From positions 17,552 through 81,551 of the forward strand of contig URNX01000012.1 of assembly GCA_900549415.1 (NCBI GenBank): 64,000 nt of DNA, read 5' to 3'. Positions within the stretch are counted from its first letter, which is position 1. Each line of letters starts with the position of its first letter. The position numbers and the translations under genes are program-made. Source of the stretch: an uncultured bacterium (GTDB lineage: Bacteria; Verrucomicrobiota; Lentisphaeria; Victivallales; UBA1829). Positions 26,018 to 34,079 of the stretch are shown in pieces. The notes under the pieces were generated by a model. It saw only the letters and a list, made by a program, of their open reading frames with translations, did no database searches and was not told the origin of the DNA.

Positions 26018-27295
26018 TCATCTCCAGCTGTAACTGTACTCCGTCATGGACGGCATCTGCGTCAGATACTTCCGGAGAATTTTCTGCGAAAATCCGTTGT
26101 TTTCGATGATGTCGCGATAAAAATATGCGCTCGGGCGAATTGTCCGGCTGAAATCCTTGCGGTCGACTCCGATCAGACCGAACGTCCAGTCGAACGTGCC
26201 GTCCCATTCGAAATTGTCAAACAGACTCCAGTAGAAGTAGCCAAGCACATTTGCGCCGCGGTCGATCGCCTCCTTCACGGCATTCAGATACAGCGCAATC
26301 CAGACAATGCGGAAACGGTCGTCGAATGTTGCGCATCCGTTCTCTGTAACCGCGACCGGACGGTCCCCGCTGAAAAGCTGGAGCATGGAACTCAGACCTT
26401 CCGGCCAGAATTCATCATTTTTATTCGGGCACATCCTCATGTTTTTTCCGCCGAAACGCGCGGCCGGGCCTTTCCTGCGCGTATCGATAATCTGACGGCG
26501 GTAGTTGTTGATTGCCCAGAAATCCATCGTATCCTTGACTTCCGGGCACCACTCGCCGTCGAATCCCGGAAACGCAAGCTCACCGGTCCGGATTGCCCGG
26601 AGCAGTACGCCGTTGGCAAAATACGTCTGGCGATGCGCTTCCAGACAGTCCAGCTCATCCTGCGAACGGGTCGGATAGTATTCGACAGCCGCATGTGCCG
26701 AAGTCACCGGTTTCTTTGAGAACTGCTTCAGTGTATGATATGCGGCGGCATGCGCTTTAATGTAATCGAAACGCATGTCATCGCCGCCCCATCCTCCGCT
26801 GAAAAATTCGTTCAGGACAATCCAGACATCGACATAATCGTTGAGGAATTTCCCCATTTTCTCGACGTAGCGCAGGAAATACGGAAAGTTCGCCTTACGG
26901 AAGCCGCCCTTCTGCGCAAACCATTCCGGCATTGAGCAATGAACAAGAGTGAGCCAGACTTGAATTCCGGCCTCTTTAAGAATGCGGCACTGCCGCAGAT
27001 AATGTTCCATTGCCTCGTGGTTCCAGACGCCCTCTTCCGGCTCAATTCGAGCCCATTCGATGCTGAAACGGTACGCCTTGTGCCCGATCTGTTTCAGCAA
27101 TTCCATATCGCTTTCCATCTGCCGGTATCCGTCAACTGCATTCCCGGAAGGTTCAGAAATATATTCTCCGCGCAGCTCCTGCTGCCAGCGGTTCGTATGA
27201 ATATTGTTTCCCTCAATCTGATAAGCTGCAGTTGCAGACCCGAAAATGAAACCTTCCGGAAGCTGAAAGTCCGGCAGACTGAATAAATCGTACAT
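26018..27295 (-). CDS. Glycoside hydrolase family 1 (beta-glucosidase-like)
   Basis: A 425-residue GH1 enzyme. The N-terminus LPEGFIFGSATAAYQIEG and YRFSIEWARIEPEEG are diagnostic; acid/base Glu163 lies in VLNEFF and nucleophile Glu318 in VTENGC. The closing WSLFDNFEW holds the glycone-binding tryptophans. The usual NEP reads NEF and the usual TLxHWDLP reads TLVHCSMP, as in the two other GH1 proteins here. Without signal peptide it probably splits imported beta-glycosides in the cytoplasm. It is divergent from a LacI-family gene, its probable repressor. Confidence 0.92.
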   Translation of the reverse strand: MYDLFSLPDFQLPEGFIFGSATAAYQIEGNNIHTNRWQQELRGEYISEPSGNAVDGYRQMESDMELLKQIGHKAYRFSIEWARIEPEEGVWNHEAMEHYLRQCRILKEAGIQVWLTLVHCSMPEWFAQKGGFRKANFPYFLRYVEKMGKFLNDYVDVWIVLNEFFSGGWGGDDMRFDYIKAHAAAYHTLKQFSKKPVTSAHAAVEYYPTRSQDELDCLEAHRQTYFANGVLLRAIRTGELAFPGFDGEWCPEVKDTMDFWAINNYRRQIIDTRRKGPAARFGGKNMRMCPNKNDEFWPEGLSSMLQLFSGDRPVAVTENGCATFDDRFRIVWIALYLNAVKEAIDRGANVLGYFYWSLFDNFEWDGTFDWTFGLIGVDRKDFSRTIRPSAYFYRDIIENNGFSQKILRKYLTQMPSMTEYSYSWR

Positions 27296-27328
27296 GGCAT
27301 GATTCCTTTCCTGGAAATTGTTCCGGAT

Positions 27329-27357
27329 AATGTAGCACTTTCCGCCGTTATCCTCAA
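27329..27357 (-). promoter_or_regulatory. Promoter of the GH1 gene
   Basis: Minus strand TTGAGG (27352-27357), 17-base spacer, TACATT (27329-27334) with TG-C before it (extended -10). The leader is about 30 bases. Confidence 0.5.
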
Positions 27358-27366
27358 GAGCAATGC

Positions 27367-27382
27367 TGCAAAACGCCCTGCA
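27367..27382. promoter_or_regulatory. Candidate LacI-family operator between GH1 and LacI genes
   Basis: TGCAAAACGCCCTGCA has 4-base outer arms and a central CG, as LacI-type operators do, and lies just upstream of the GH1 -35 box. TGCAA recurs at 27399 and 27408, and CTGCAAAAC at 27366 and 27407. Confidence 0.4.
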
Positions 27383-27420
27383 ATAAATATCAAATCAATG
27401 CAAAAACTGCAAAACAAATA

Positions 27421-27448
27421 TTGTTTTTTCCTCCGTTCATGCTATCTT
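27421..27448 (+). promoter_or_regulatory. Possible promoter of the LacI-family gene
   Basis: TTGTTT (27421-27426), 16-base spacer, TATCTT (27443-27448), 21 bases before the start codon. Confidence 0.4.
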
Positions 27449-27469
27449 ATCAGGAACAGAAGAGGTTTT

Positions 27470-28474
27470 ATGAAGCACAAACTTGAAGATATCGCCCGTC
27501 TGACCGGTTTTTCCGCAGCAACCGTTTCGCGTGCTCTGAACGGATCATCCTGGGTTGCGGAAGCAACACGGCTCAAAATTCTGGAAGCCGCACGCAAAAC
27601 CGGGTATCTGCCTGACCGGAAAAAGACAATCGCACTCATTCTGCCTTCCACACATCTGTCTTTCTACGGTTCTGCCATGATTGAACCTCTTGCCTCGCTT
27701 ATCCACTTCGCCGGACACCGCATTGAAACAATCGGGATCCGCGACCTTGACCTGCTCGAAGAACACAATCCCGATGCGGCAATCTCCATTGTCGTGGAAA
27801 ACGGACTGGAACGGCGCTGGGGACAGAAATATGCCATTCCGCTGCTGTGCATCAATACAAACCCGAACCATCTGGAACAGATCTACTCCATCACCTCCAA
27901 CGACGAACAGGGGATGTCGCTTCTGCTCAATCATTTGATTTCTCTCGGTCATTCCCGCATCGGACTGATCGGCTATCAGGATGTGGAGTCACACGGCTTG
28001 AATGCCTATTCCGCAAAAAGAAGGATCTCTGCCTTTCAGAAAATTCTCCGCGAACACAATCTGCCGGACGACCTGATTGCGGGATGCAGCTGGAATCCGC
28101 TGGAGATGCAGGAAGCCGTCGCCCGCATCGTCAAGAAAGGGGTCAGCGCACTCGTAACGATTTCCGAGCCGGACGCAATTAAAGTTCTGCATCATCTCAA
28201 AGAAATGCACATCCGCGTTCCGGAAGAAATTTCTCTCTGCGGCTGGCTCAGTGAGTTCGACCTTTATGCAGATCCGCCAATCACCGGAGTCATGCACAAT
28301 TACGATTATCTTTCCGACTGCGCTTTCGTCATGCTGACCCGGATTCTGAATCGGGAACCCGTCCCGGAACGGGATATTTCCATCAATTACAACTTTTTCC
28401 GCCGCCGCAGCACAGATTCCACTGCTTCGAGCACTTCACAGGGAAGCGAACAGGCAAGCCCAAACCGGCAGTAG
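27470..28474 (+). CDS. LacI-family transcriptional regulator
   Basis: A 334-residue repressor. The N-terminal MKHKLEDIARLTGFSAATVS and SRALNGSSWVAEATRLKILE form the LacI helix-turn-helix and hinge region, followed by a periplasmic-binding-protein-like sugar domain (ITSNDEQGMSLLLNHLISLG, VSALVTISEPDAIKVLHHL, VPEEISLCGW). The ATG at 27470 is preceded by AGAGG; the longer frame from 27299 would cover the GH1 promoter. Divergent orientation and the operator candidate between them make the GH1 gene its likely target. Confidence 0.92.
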   Translation: MKHKLEDIARLTGFSAATVSRALNGSSWVAEATRLKILEAARKTGYLPDRKKTIALILPSTHLSFYGSAMIEPLASLIHFAGHRIETIGIRDLDLLEEHNPDAAISIVVENGLERRWGQKYAIPLLCINTNPNHLEQIYSITSNDEQGMSLLLNHLISLGHSRIGLIGYQDVESHGLNAYSAKRRISAFQKILREHNLPDDLIAGCSWNPLEMQEAVARIVKKGVSALVTISEPDAIKVLHHLKEMHIRVPEEISLCGWLSEFDLYADPPITGVMHNYDYLSDCAFVMLTRILNREPVPERDISINYNFFRRRSTDSTASSTSQGSEQASPNRQ

Positions 28475-28516
28475 CGGCGGATTTTTCATCATTTCGCAAA
28501 ATCAGACAATCCCGCT

Positions 28517-30340
28517 TCAGCAGAATGTATTCCGCAAGGGCGTGCGGACTCCAGCCTCCAGAGCGGACAGCTGTGCGTCAAGCTCGGGGATCTCATCCTT
28601 TTCCCTTAACCGGCGCAAAAGCTCAAGGAAACGTTCCCGGACTCCCGCATTGCGCCGCTGAATGATCTCAAGCCCGAACGGACGCGCCGTCCGAAGCCAT
28701 TCCGCCCGGATTCCGGATGAAAAATCGTCAAGCAGCGCAACAAGTTCCGGAATTCTCGTCTCCGCAAGCTGCAGAGCATCACTGTGTTTTCCGGCTTTCC
28801 ATGCATCCAGAAGCGCAGCCTGAAAGCGGAGACGCGCAATCAGAAAACGCACGAGTGCATACACAGACTGGAAAGTTTCCGTGATTTTCATCGATTCGAG
28901 TTTTCTGCACAGCTCCGAAATCACTGCGGAATATCGCTCCAGCACCCCGGCTCCGGCGCTGCGGTATGAAAGCCAGCCGGAGGCAAGCAGAGGATCATCC
29001 CAGAGCAGGAAGTCCGTTGAAACGCCGGTTTTTGTTTCCTTATCCTCATACCAGATCTTTCCGAGTTCCAGGAAAAGTTCAAAATTTTCTCCGCAAACGG
29101 CACGGAATCGGGCGGACATCAACGGGATTTCCTCCGGCTCATGTCCGTAAGCAAGACTCGCGGCAAACTCCAGACCGGCAAGTGCGGAATCATAAGCGCA
29201 GAACGCCCCGTTATCTCCCCACAATGTAAAAAAGATCTCTTTGAGTCCGCTTTTGCGGCACGCCCGGATACAGGGAACCAGACTCGAACGCGTGGTTTCA
29301 TGGTCGTACCAGAAACGTCTCCAAGTCCACACACCGGATCCCATCACCGGTTCAAACCCGAGATCGCGGTGAAGCCCGATGAATTTTTCATAAAAACCCG
29401 CATCTTTGCTGTAATAGTCCCAGTAGCAAAGCTCGATATTGCGCGGCATTTCCGCGCGTACTTCCTGTGGAATCTTCGTATTCAGATCATAATAATTCAT
29501 CTCTTTGTTTCCGAGGCGGAAATACATATCCGACCAGATGATCGGATTCATGCCGTTTTCGGAACAGATCTGATTAACTCGCCCGAGATGACGGTTGAAC
29601 AGCTCGAATCCCGTATGATAACCGTTGCGGTCCAGATAGCGGCCGCGGCCGAGATCATGCGTTTCATCCATGCCGATATGAATGCGCCGGCTGGAAAGAG
29701 CCTCTTTCCAGAAAAGAATCATCTTTTCAATCAGCAAATATGTTTCTGGGGCGTCGACCATCAGAACAGACGCCGTGTCGCGGACTTTTGCATATTCGCC
29801 GTATGCTAAAATCTGCTCCAGATGCCCCAGCGTCTCAATGCAGCCGATCAACTCGATCCCGAGCGTTTTCGCGAAAACATCAAGCTCCTTGAGCTCTTCC
29901 ATGCGGTACGCTCCGCGCATATAACCGAAAAACGGCTCCCCCGGAAGATGATAAGTGTCCTCCGTATAAAGCATCGCCATATTGTAACCCATCAATGCCA
30001 GCTTGACCAGTGTCTTTTTCATCCAGTCCAGCCGGAAGACCTTATTTCTGGAACAGTCGAACATCGCTCCGAGCGTCTCAAACGGCGTCGTCTCCACCGT
30101 TTCCACGCCGGCGAACACATGAGAAACGCCACGCAAAAAACCGGAAACCGAGCTTGCTTCAACACTCCATTTCCCGTTTCTTTGTGCAACTTTCACTCCG
30201 TTCCCAGCCCCCCTGCGGAACAACAATTCGGACTCTCCGTCCTTTTCCGCAAGCCACTCTCCGTGATACAACGACACAAGATGCAGCGCTGAATTCAGTT
30301 CTGCCTCGCACGAATTCGGATTCCAAAAAAATCTGCTCAT
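28517..30340 (-). CDS. Glycoside hydrolase family 20 (beta-N-acetylhexosaminidase-like)
   Basis: A 607-residue protein. A small alpha/beta domain of about 85 residues precedes a GH20 TIM barrel. The substrate-assisted catalytic pair Asp225-Glu226 lies in RRIHIGMDETHDLG; other barrel segments are MGYNMAMLYTEDTYHLPGEP, IGCIETLGHLEQIL and MGSGVWTWRRFW. A helical C-terminal part of about 180 residues follows. No signal peptide is seen. It should release terminal N-acetylhexosamine (or a related sugar) from imported oligosaccharides. It is divergent from an AraC gene; the 63 bases between them carry a 21-base-spaced repeat. Confidence 0.85.
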   Translation of the reverse strand: MSRFFWNPNSCEAELNSALHLVSLYHGEWLAEKDGESELLFRRGAGNGVKVAQRNGKWSVEASSVSGFLRGVSHVFAGVETVETTPFETLGAMFDCSRNKVFRLDWMKKTLVKLALMGYNMAMLYTEDTYHLPGEPFFGYMRGAYRMEELKELDVFAKTLGIELIGCIETLGHLEQILAYGEYAKVRDTASVLMVDAPETYLLIEKMILFWKEALSSRRIHIGMDETHDLGRGRYLDRNGYHTGFELFNRHLGRVNQICSENGMNPIIWSDMYFRLGNKEMNYYDLNTKIPQEVRAEMPRNIELCYWDYYSKDAGFYEKFIGLHRDLGFEPVMGSGVWTWRRFWYDHETTRSSLVPCIRACRKSGLKEIFFTLWGDNGAFCAYDSALAGLEFAASLAYGHEPEEIPLMSARFRAVCGENFELFLELGKIWYEDKETKTGVSTDFLLWDDPLLASGWLSYRSAGAGVLERYSAVISELCRKLESMKITETFQSVYALVRFLIARLRFQAALLDAWKAGKHSDALQLAETRIPELVALLDDFSSGIRAEWLRTARPFGLEIIQRRNAGVRERFLELLRRLREKDEIPELDAQLSALEAGVRTPLRNTFC

Positions 30341-30369
30341 TCTGATTCTCCTCTTGAAATTTCAGATTC
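30341..30369. repeat. Short direct repeat, candidate AraC operator of the GH20 unit
   Basis: TCTGATTC (30341-30348) and TCAGATTC (30362-30369) are 21 bases apart and differ at one base. The first copy overlaps the GH20 ribosome site. On its own it is short; the spacing matches the other two AraC units. Confidence 0.4.
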
Positions 30370-30403
30370 CGCATGTAAGATACACCATAAAAAGGAAATA
30401 AAA

Positions 30404-31291
30404 ATGGATTTTTCAACATCTTCCTATGGAAAAAAGAAACTCTCGGAAACCAACTATGCACCCGTCCCGCCGGCATTCCGCGAAGCTCTCCTGAAAACAG
30501 GAATTCTTTTTCATGTTTACTATGACAATTACCCGACTGCGCACAAACCGTTCAATGAAACGGGAACGGCGCATACGGAAACCCGCCGTTTCCCGTTCTA
30601 CTGCCTGCTCCAGCTCCTCGGCGGCGACGGCTTTTTCTATGACGCAGCACACCGCAGAACGGAATTTTTTGAACAGGGAACAGGCCTTCTCATCCCTCCG
30701 GGATTTGAACAGCAGTACGGAGGACGCACGAAAGATTTCATCGAGGATTCCGTCTGTTTCTCCGGGCCGCTCGCCGACGAGATGTTCCGCCGCGGCCTGC
30801 TTCGCTGCGGCCTCTTCTGCATGGGAACGGAACGACGCATTCTGCCGATAATCCGAGCAATCCAGAAAGCTTCTCTTCCCGCTCTGCTGGAGGCGTCCGC
30901 TCTGCTCGTCCAGCTTCTGCTTGCCCTTAACGGAGAACGTCGACCGGGGAATATGCCGACATGCAGACAGCATCTTTCCGCTCTGCTGACCCGTCTTGCA
31001 GAAACCGCGGAGCACGACTGGAGCGTGGATGAAATGGCAGAGTATTTGAACATCAGCACAAATTCTCTCCGCAAACTTTTTCTCTCCGAACAGGGAATGA
31101 CGCCGAAGCACTACCTGGATCAGCTCTGGCTCCGCCGCGCGACGGATCTGCTTTGCAGAACAAACCGCCCGCTTCTCGAAATAGCACACCGTCTGCACTG
31201 CGCGGATCCATATTATTTTTTTCGCCGGTTCCGCAAACTTTCCGGCATTTCTCCCGCCCAGTACCGCCGGAAATTCCAGCGGGAAACATGA
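30404..31291 (+). CDS. AraC-family transcriptional regulator
   Basis: A 295-residue protein with an N-terminal cupin-like domain (FFEQGTGLLIPPGFEQQYGG, about residues 85-104) and a C-terminal AraC domain (about 195-293: MAEYLNISTNSLRKLFLSE, IAHRLHCADPYYFFRRFRKL, ending SGISPAQYRRK). AAGGAAATAAAA precedes the ATG. Divergent from the GH20 gene, which is its likely target. Confidence 0.92.
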   Translation: MDFSTSSYGKKKLSETNYAPVPPAFREALLKTGILFHVYYDNYPTAHKPFNETGTAHTETRRFPFYCLLQLLGGDGFFYDAAHRRTEFFEQGTGLLIPPGFEQQYGGRTKDFIEDSVCFSGPLADEMFRRGLLRCGLFCMGTERRILPIIRAIQKASLPALLEASALLVQLLLALNGERRPGNMPTCRQHLSALLTRLAETAEHDWSVDEMAEYLNISTNSLRKLFLSEQGMTPKHYLDQLWLRRATDLLCRTNRPLLEIAHRLHCADPYYFFRRFRKLSGISPAQYRRKFQRET

Positions 31292-31305
31292 CTGGCTCCG
31301 CCGCG

Positions 31306-32250
31306 TCAAGCGTCGTCCGCTTCGCGGAAAAACGAACAGGCGAGCCCGAACCGGCAGTAACGGCAGACCTCGGGAACTCCGCACTCGGGGAAATCGGCAA
31401 AGTAGACCACACGCCCCGGACGGATTTTCGCCCGCATCATCGCGACGCTCCCCGCGATCAGCTCTTCCGCGCGGTCGGCATTGCCGGAATACTCGAAACC
31501 TTTCCACTCTCCATGCTCCGCCGCAAGAAATGTGCTGCAGGCGTTCTCTTCATGAAACAGAGTCCGGATGTACCACGCGAAAATATCCGCCCCCGCCTGA
31601 AAAATCGACGGTTCCGGTTCGCGGAAGGAAAGACGGAGGGAACAGCGCATTCCGGGTTCGCTCCAGAAAATGCCCGGGTTGCTCCATACGCGGATTTCTC
31701 CAAAGTATGCTTCATAATCCGCATTCTGATTGATCCGGTTCGGACGTTGGAAATGCAGAACGGCTGACGGATACTGCGTTGAAAAAGCGAATCCCAGCGC
31801 CTCCGCAAGGTCATGCCGGGCTTTCCGGAACAGATCATCCGGAGGAAGTTCAAAATCAGCAAACGGGATGTAATCGGGCGACTCCGCCGCTTCGCGCACG
31901 CGCTCCGTCATGCGCGCAAACAGATGTTCTTCCAGACGGTGACGGAACGCCCGGGCGCGCATCGGTTCGGGTATAAAGCGCACGCGGTCAAGAACGGTCT
32001 TCCATGCGGAATCCATCAGCTCGCCGAGCCACTCCGCGTAAAGCTTTGCCTTCTTCCCCCGGTAGATCGCGGAAATGACCGGATCCGCCCAGCCGTCCCA
32101 GCCGCCCTGCGCAGCGTAATAGTGCAGGAAATACGCCCGTTCGCAGCGCAGAAAACGCAGGTGACGCGTCAGCGACCAGGAAAACTCCGTTTCGGGAAGC
32201 TCCGTCGAGAAATCAGACGCGGCAGAAACTTCGCGTCTGAAATTCCTCAT
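31306..32250 (-). CDS. Cas4/AddB-like iron-sulfur PD-(D/E)XK superfamily protein (possibly inactive)
   Basis: A 314-residue protein. It begins with SWSLTRHLRFLRCERAYFLH, the 'S-x-x-R-x-x-x-C-x-R-x-(Y/F)' entry of Cas4/AddB-type nucleases, and ends with VCRYCRFGLAC (C-x2-C-x5-C). The lone N-terminal Cys with the C-terminal three gives the four ligands of a 4Fe-4S cluster. I do not see a convincing D...E-x-K catalytic set between them, so the nuclease may be altered or inactive. Its ATG overlaps the sppA stop (ATGA), and it is the last gene of the gltX operon. No cas gene or CRISPR array is nearby. Confidence 0.6.
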   Translation of the reverse strand: MRNFRREVSAASDFSTELPETEFSWSLTRHLRFLRCERAYFLHYYAAQGGWDGWADPVISAIYRGKKAKLYAEWLGELMDSAWKTVLDRVRFIPEPMRARAFRHRLEEHLFARMTERVREAAESPDYIPFADFELPPDDLFRKARHDLAEALGFAFSTQYPSAVLHFQRPNRINQNADYEAYFGEIRVWSNPGIFWSEPGMRCSLRLSFREPEPSIFQAGADIFAWYIRTLFHEENACSTFLAAEHGEWKGFEYSGNADRAEELIAGSVAMMRAKIRPGRVVYFADFPECGVPEVCRYCRFGLACSFFREADDA

Positions 32251-33326
32251 TTCAGATAATCCTGCGGAAGGAAATAGAGACAGCCCTGCTGCAGTTCCGG
32301 CGCGGCGAATCCCGGAAGACGCACGCGCAGCAGATGCGACGCCTCCGCATCCGCGCTGAACAGCAGGTTGAACAGGGAATTATTGCGTTTATAGCGGACA
32401 ACTTTCAGAGAGCCCGGTTCACATTTCGCAAGTTCTTCCGCCTTCGCAACAGCCTCCGGCATCCGCCCGAGCTCATCAATCAGACCAAGCTCCAAAGCAC
32501 GCGCACCGTGAAAAACCCGTCCGTCGCCAATCTCCGTTGTGCGGATTTTTTCAACCGGAATCCTGCGTCCGGCGGAAACGATCTCCACGAATTCCGTGTA
32601 GCATTCATCAACCAGCGACTGTATCAGCGCGTTTTCCTCCTGCGTTTTCCCGCGGGTTGCGCTGAGCAGATCTTTCATCTTTCCGGACTTGTAGACTTCC
32701 GCCTGCACTCCGATCTTGTCAAGCAGACCTTTAACGTTGAAGGACGAAATAATCACGCCGATACTTCCGGTCAGCGTCATGCGGTTTGCAACAATCCAGT
32801 CGCACGCCGCGGCCACGTAATAGCCGCCGCTTGCGGCCATAGAGTTCATCAGGGCAATCACCGGTTTCGACTTTTTCGCCTGCAGAACCGCGAAGTAGAT
32901 ATCGTCGGATGCTGTCACTTCTCCGCCCGGTGTGTTGAGATTCAGAATGATTGCGCGAACCTCAGGGGCCTTTGCGGCTTTCCGGATCTGCTTGCAGATG
33001 GTTTCGGAATCGGCATTTTCACTGAAACCGCCTCCTGCATTGAGTATGATTCCGCGAATGTCAATCACGGCAATCTTGCCGCCCGCCTCCGATGCGGAAC
33101 GGAGAACGGATTCCTCCGTATCATCCTCGCTTTCCTGATCACCGGAGAAATTCGGCAGAAGACTTCCAATCAGCCACGCCGCCGCAAGCATCACAAAAAG
33201 CAGCACGACAAACGCCGCAAAGCAGCCGAACAAGCAGCCCAGACAACTGCTTTTCTTCTTTTTCGCCTCAGGGAAAACCCGCGGCTGTTCAGGTGCGGGC
33301 TCAATCACTTCTGTATTTTCAGCCAT
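32247..33326 (-). CDS. sppA: Signal peptide peptidase SppA (short form)
   Basis: A 359-residue membrane serine protease that breaks down released signal peptides. One transmembrane helix lies at about residues 30-56 (GCFAAFVVLLFVMLAAAWLI), then the S49 domain: NTPGGEV, the nucleophile Ser166 in MAASGGYYVA and the general base Lys218 in YKSGKMKDLLSATR, with the usual spacing of 52 residues. GSIGVI is also typical. Length is that of the short, single-domain form. It lies 15 bases after the Cdc123-like gene and overlaps the next gene by 4 bases. Confidence 0.93.
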   Translation of the reverse strand: MAENTEVIEPAPEQPRVFPEAKKKKSSCLGCLFGCFAAFVVLLFVMLAAAWLIGSLLPNFSGDQESEDDTEESVLRSASEAGGKIAVIDIRGIILNAGGGFSENADSETICKQIRKAAKAPEVRAIILNLNTPGGEVTASDDIYFAVLQAKKSKPVIALMNSMAASGGYYVAAACDWIVANRMTLTGSIGVIISSFNVKGLLDKIGVQAEVYKSGKMKDLLSATRGKTQEENALIQSLVDECYTEFVEIVSAGRRIPVEKIRTTEIGDGRVFHGARALELGLIDELGRMPEAVAKAEELAKCEPGSLKVVRYKRNNSLFNLLFSADAEASHLLRVRLPGFAAPELQQGCLYFLPQDYLK

Positions 33327-33341
33327 CTCGCACCTCCCGGA

Positions 33342-34064
33342 TCAGAAGGAAACGTGAACGTCGCCGGAAATCATGCACGGCGGCGGAACAAGCAGACAGC
33401 CCAGCGGTTCGGTGACCTCGCGGTTCCAGTCGCGGAACATCAGCGGATCCGTCGGCTCGCCCCACGGGTTGATGTCAACCACTATGACTTTGCGCTTGCA
33501 GGTAATGTAAATATCTATCGCAAGCGTATCGACCGGAAGAGAGCTCCGGATCTCCTCAAAGAACATCTTCGCAACATTCCAGTAGTCCTCCTGACGGCGG
33601 ACCAGACGGCGGAAGTGCCGCGTCAGGAAACGCTGACTCATTGCAACGAGCTCGCCGTTCTTGACGAACAGACGGAATTCGCGCGGAACATCGAACTCGC
33701 GGAACTTGCGGATGCAGACGCACTGAACGTCTCCCGCAGCGGCAAGTGCGCGGATTTTTGCGCTGCCCGCAAGCGAATACCACGCGCTCTGCGCCGAAAC
33801 GACGGCTCCGCGCTTGGATGAAAGAAAACGCGGGGAATCAGTCGGCGCGGCGAAGTCGGTCGAAACAAAATGTCTGCCGCGGAACGGGCGCATTGCCTCG
33901 GAAATCCGGCGGATGGCAGACTCCGCATTGCGTCCGGTATACTCGCCGTTCGCAAGCGCGGCAATCTCCGGCTCGCGCAGAAACGCAAATGTCGCCGGAA
34001 GCGAACAGTGCGCAAACTGCGGATAATAATTCTGTACGCGGAACACATCTTTGGCATCGGACAT
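33342..34064 (-). CDS. Cdc123/D123-like ATP-grasp protein
   Basis: A 240-residue protein with the Cdc123 pattern: LREFDVP-like CIRKFREFDVPREFRLFVK (about residues 121-139), LAIDIYITCKRKVIVVDINP then WGEPTDPLMF near 200-210, where the acidic metal ligand and the D-x-N-P-(W/F)-G loop of this ATP-grasp clade occur. In eukaryotes Cdc123 helps to assemble initiation factor eIF2; bacterial relatives have been proposed as peptide or amino-acid ligases, without a settled role. It lies in an operon with gltX, def and sppA, which gives a translation and protein-processing context. Confidence 0.75.
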   Translation of the reverse strand: MSDAKDVFRVQNYYPQFAHCSLPATFAFLREPEIAALANGEYTGRNAESAIRRISEAMRPFRGRHFVSTDFAAPTDSPRFLSSKRGAVVSAQSAWYSLAGSAKIRALAAAGDVQCVCIRKFREFDVPREFRLFVKNGELVAMSQRFLTRHFRRLVRRQEDYWNVAKMFFEEIRSSLPVDTLAIDIYITCKRKVIVVDINPWGEPTDPLMFRDWNREVTEPLGCLLVPPPCMISGDVHVSF

Positions 34065-34079
34065 GGGAAGCCTCCTTGA

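Noticed and set aside
32334..33821. Plus-strand frame (495 codons) opposite sppA and the Cdc123-like gene
   Set aside because: Arg-rich and motif-free, opposite confirmed genes.
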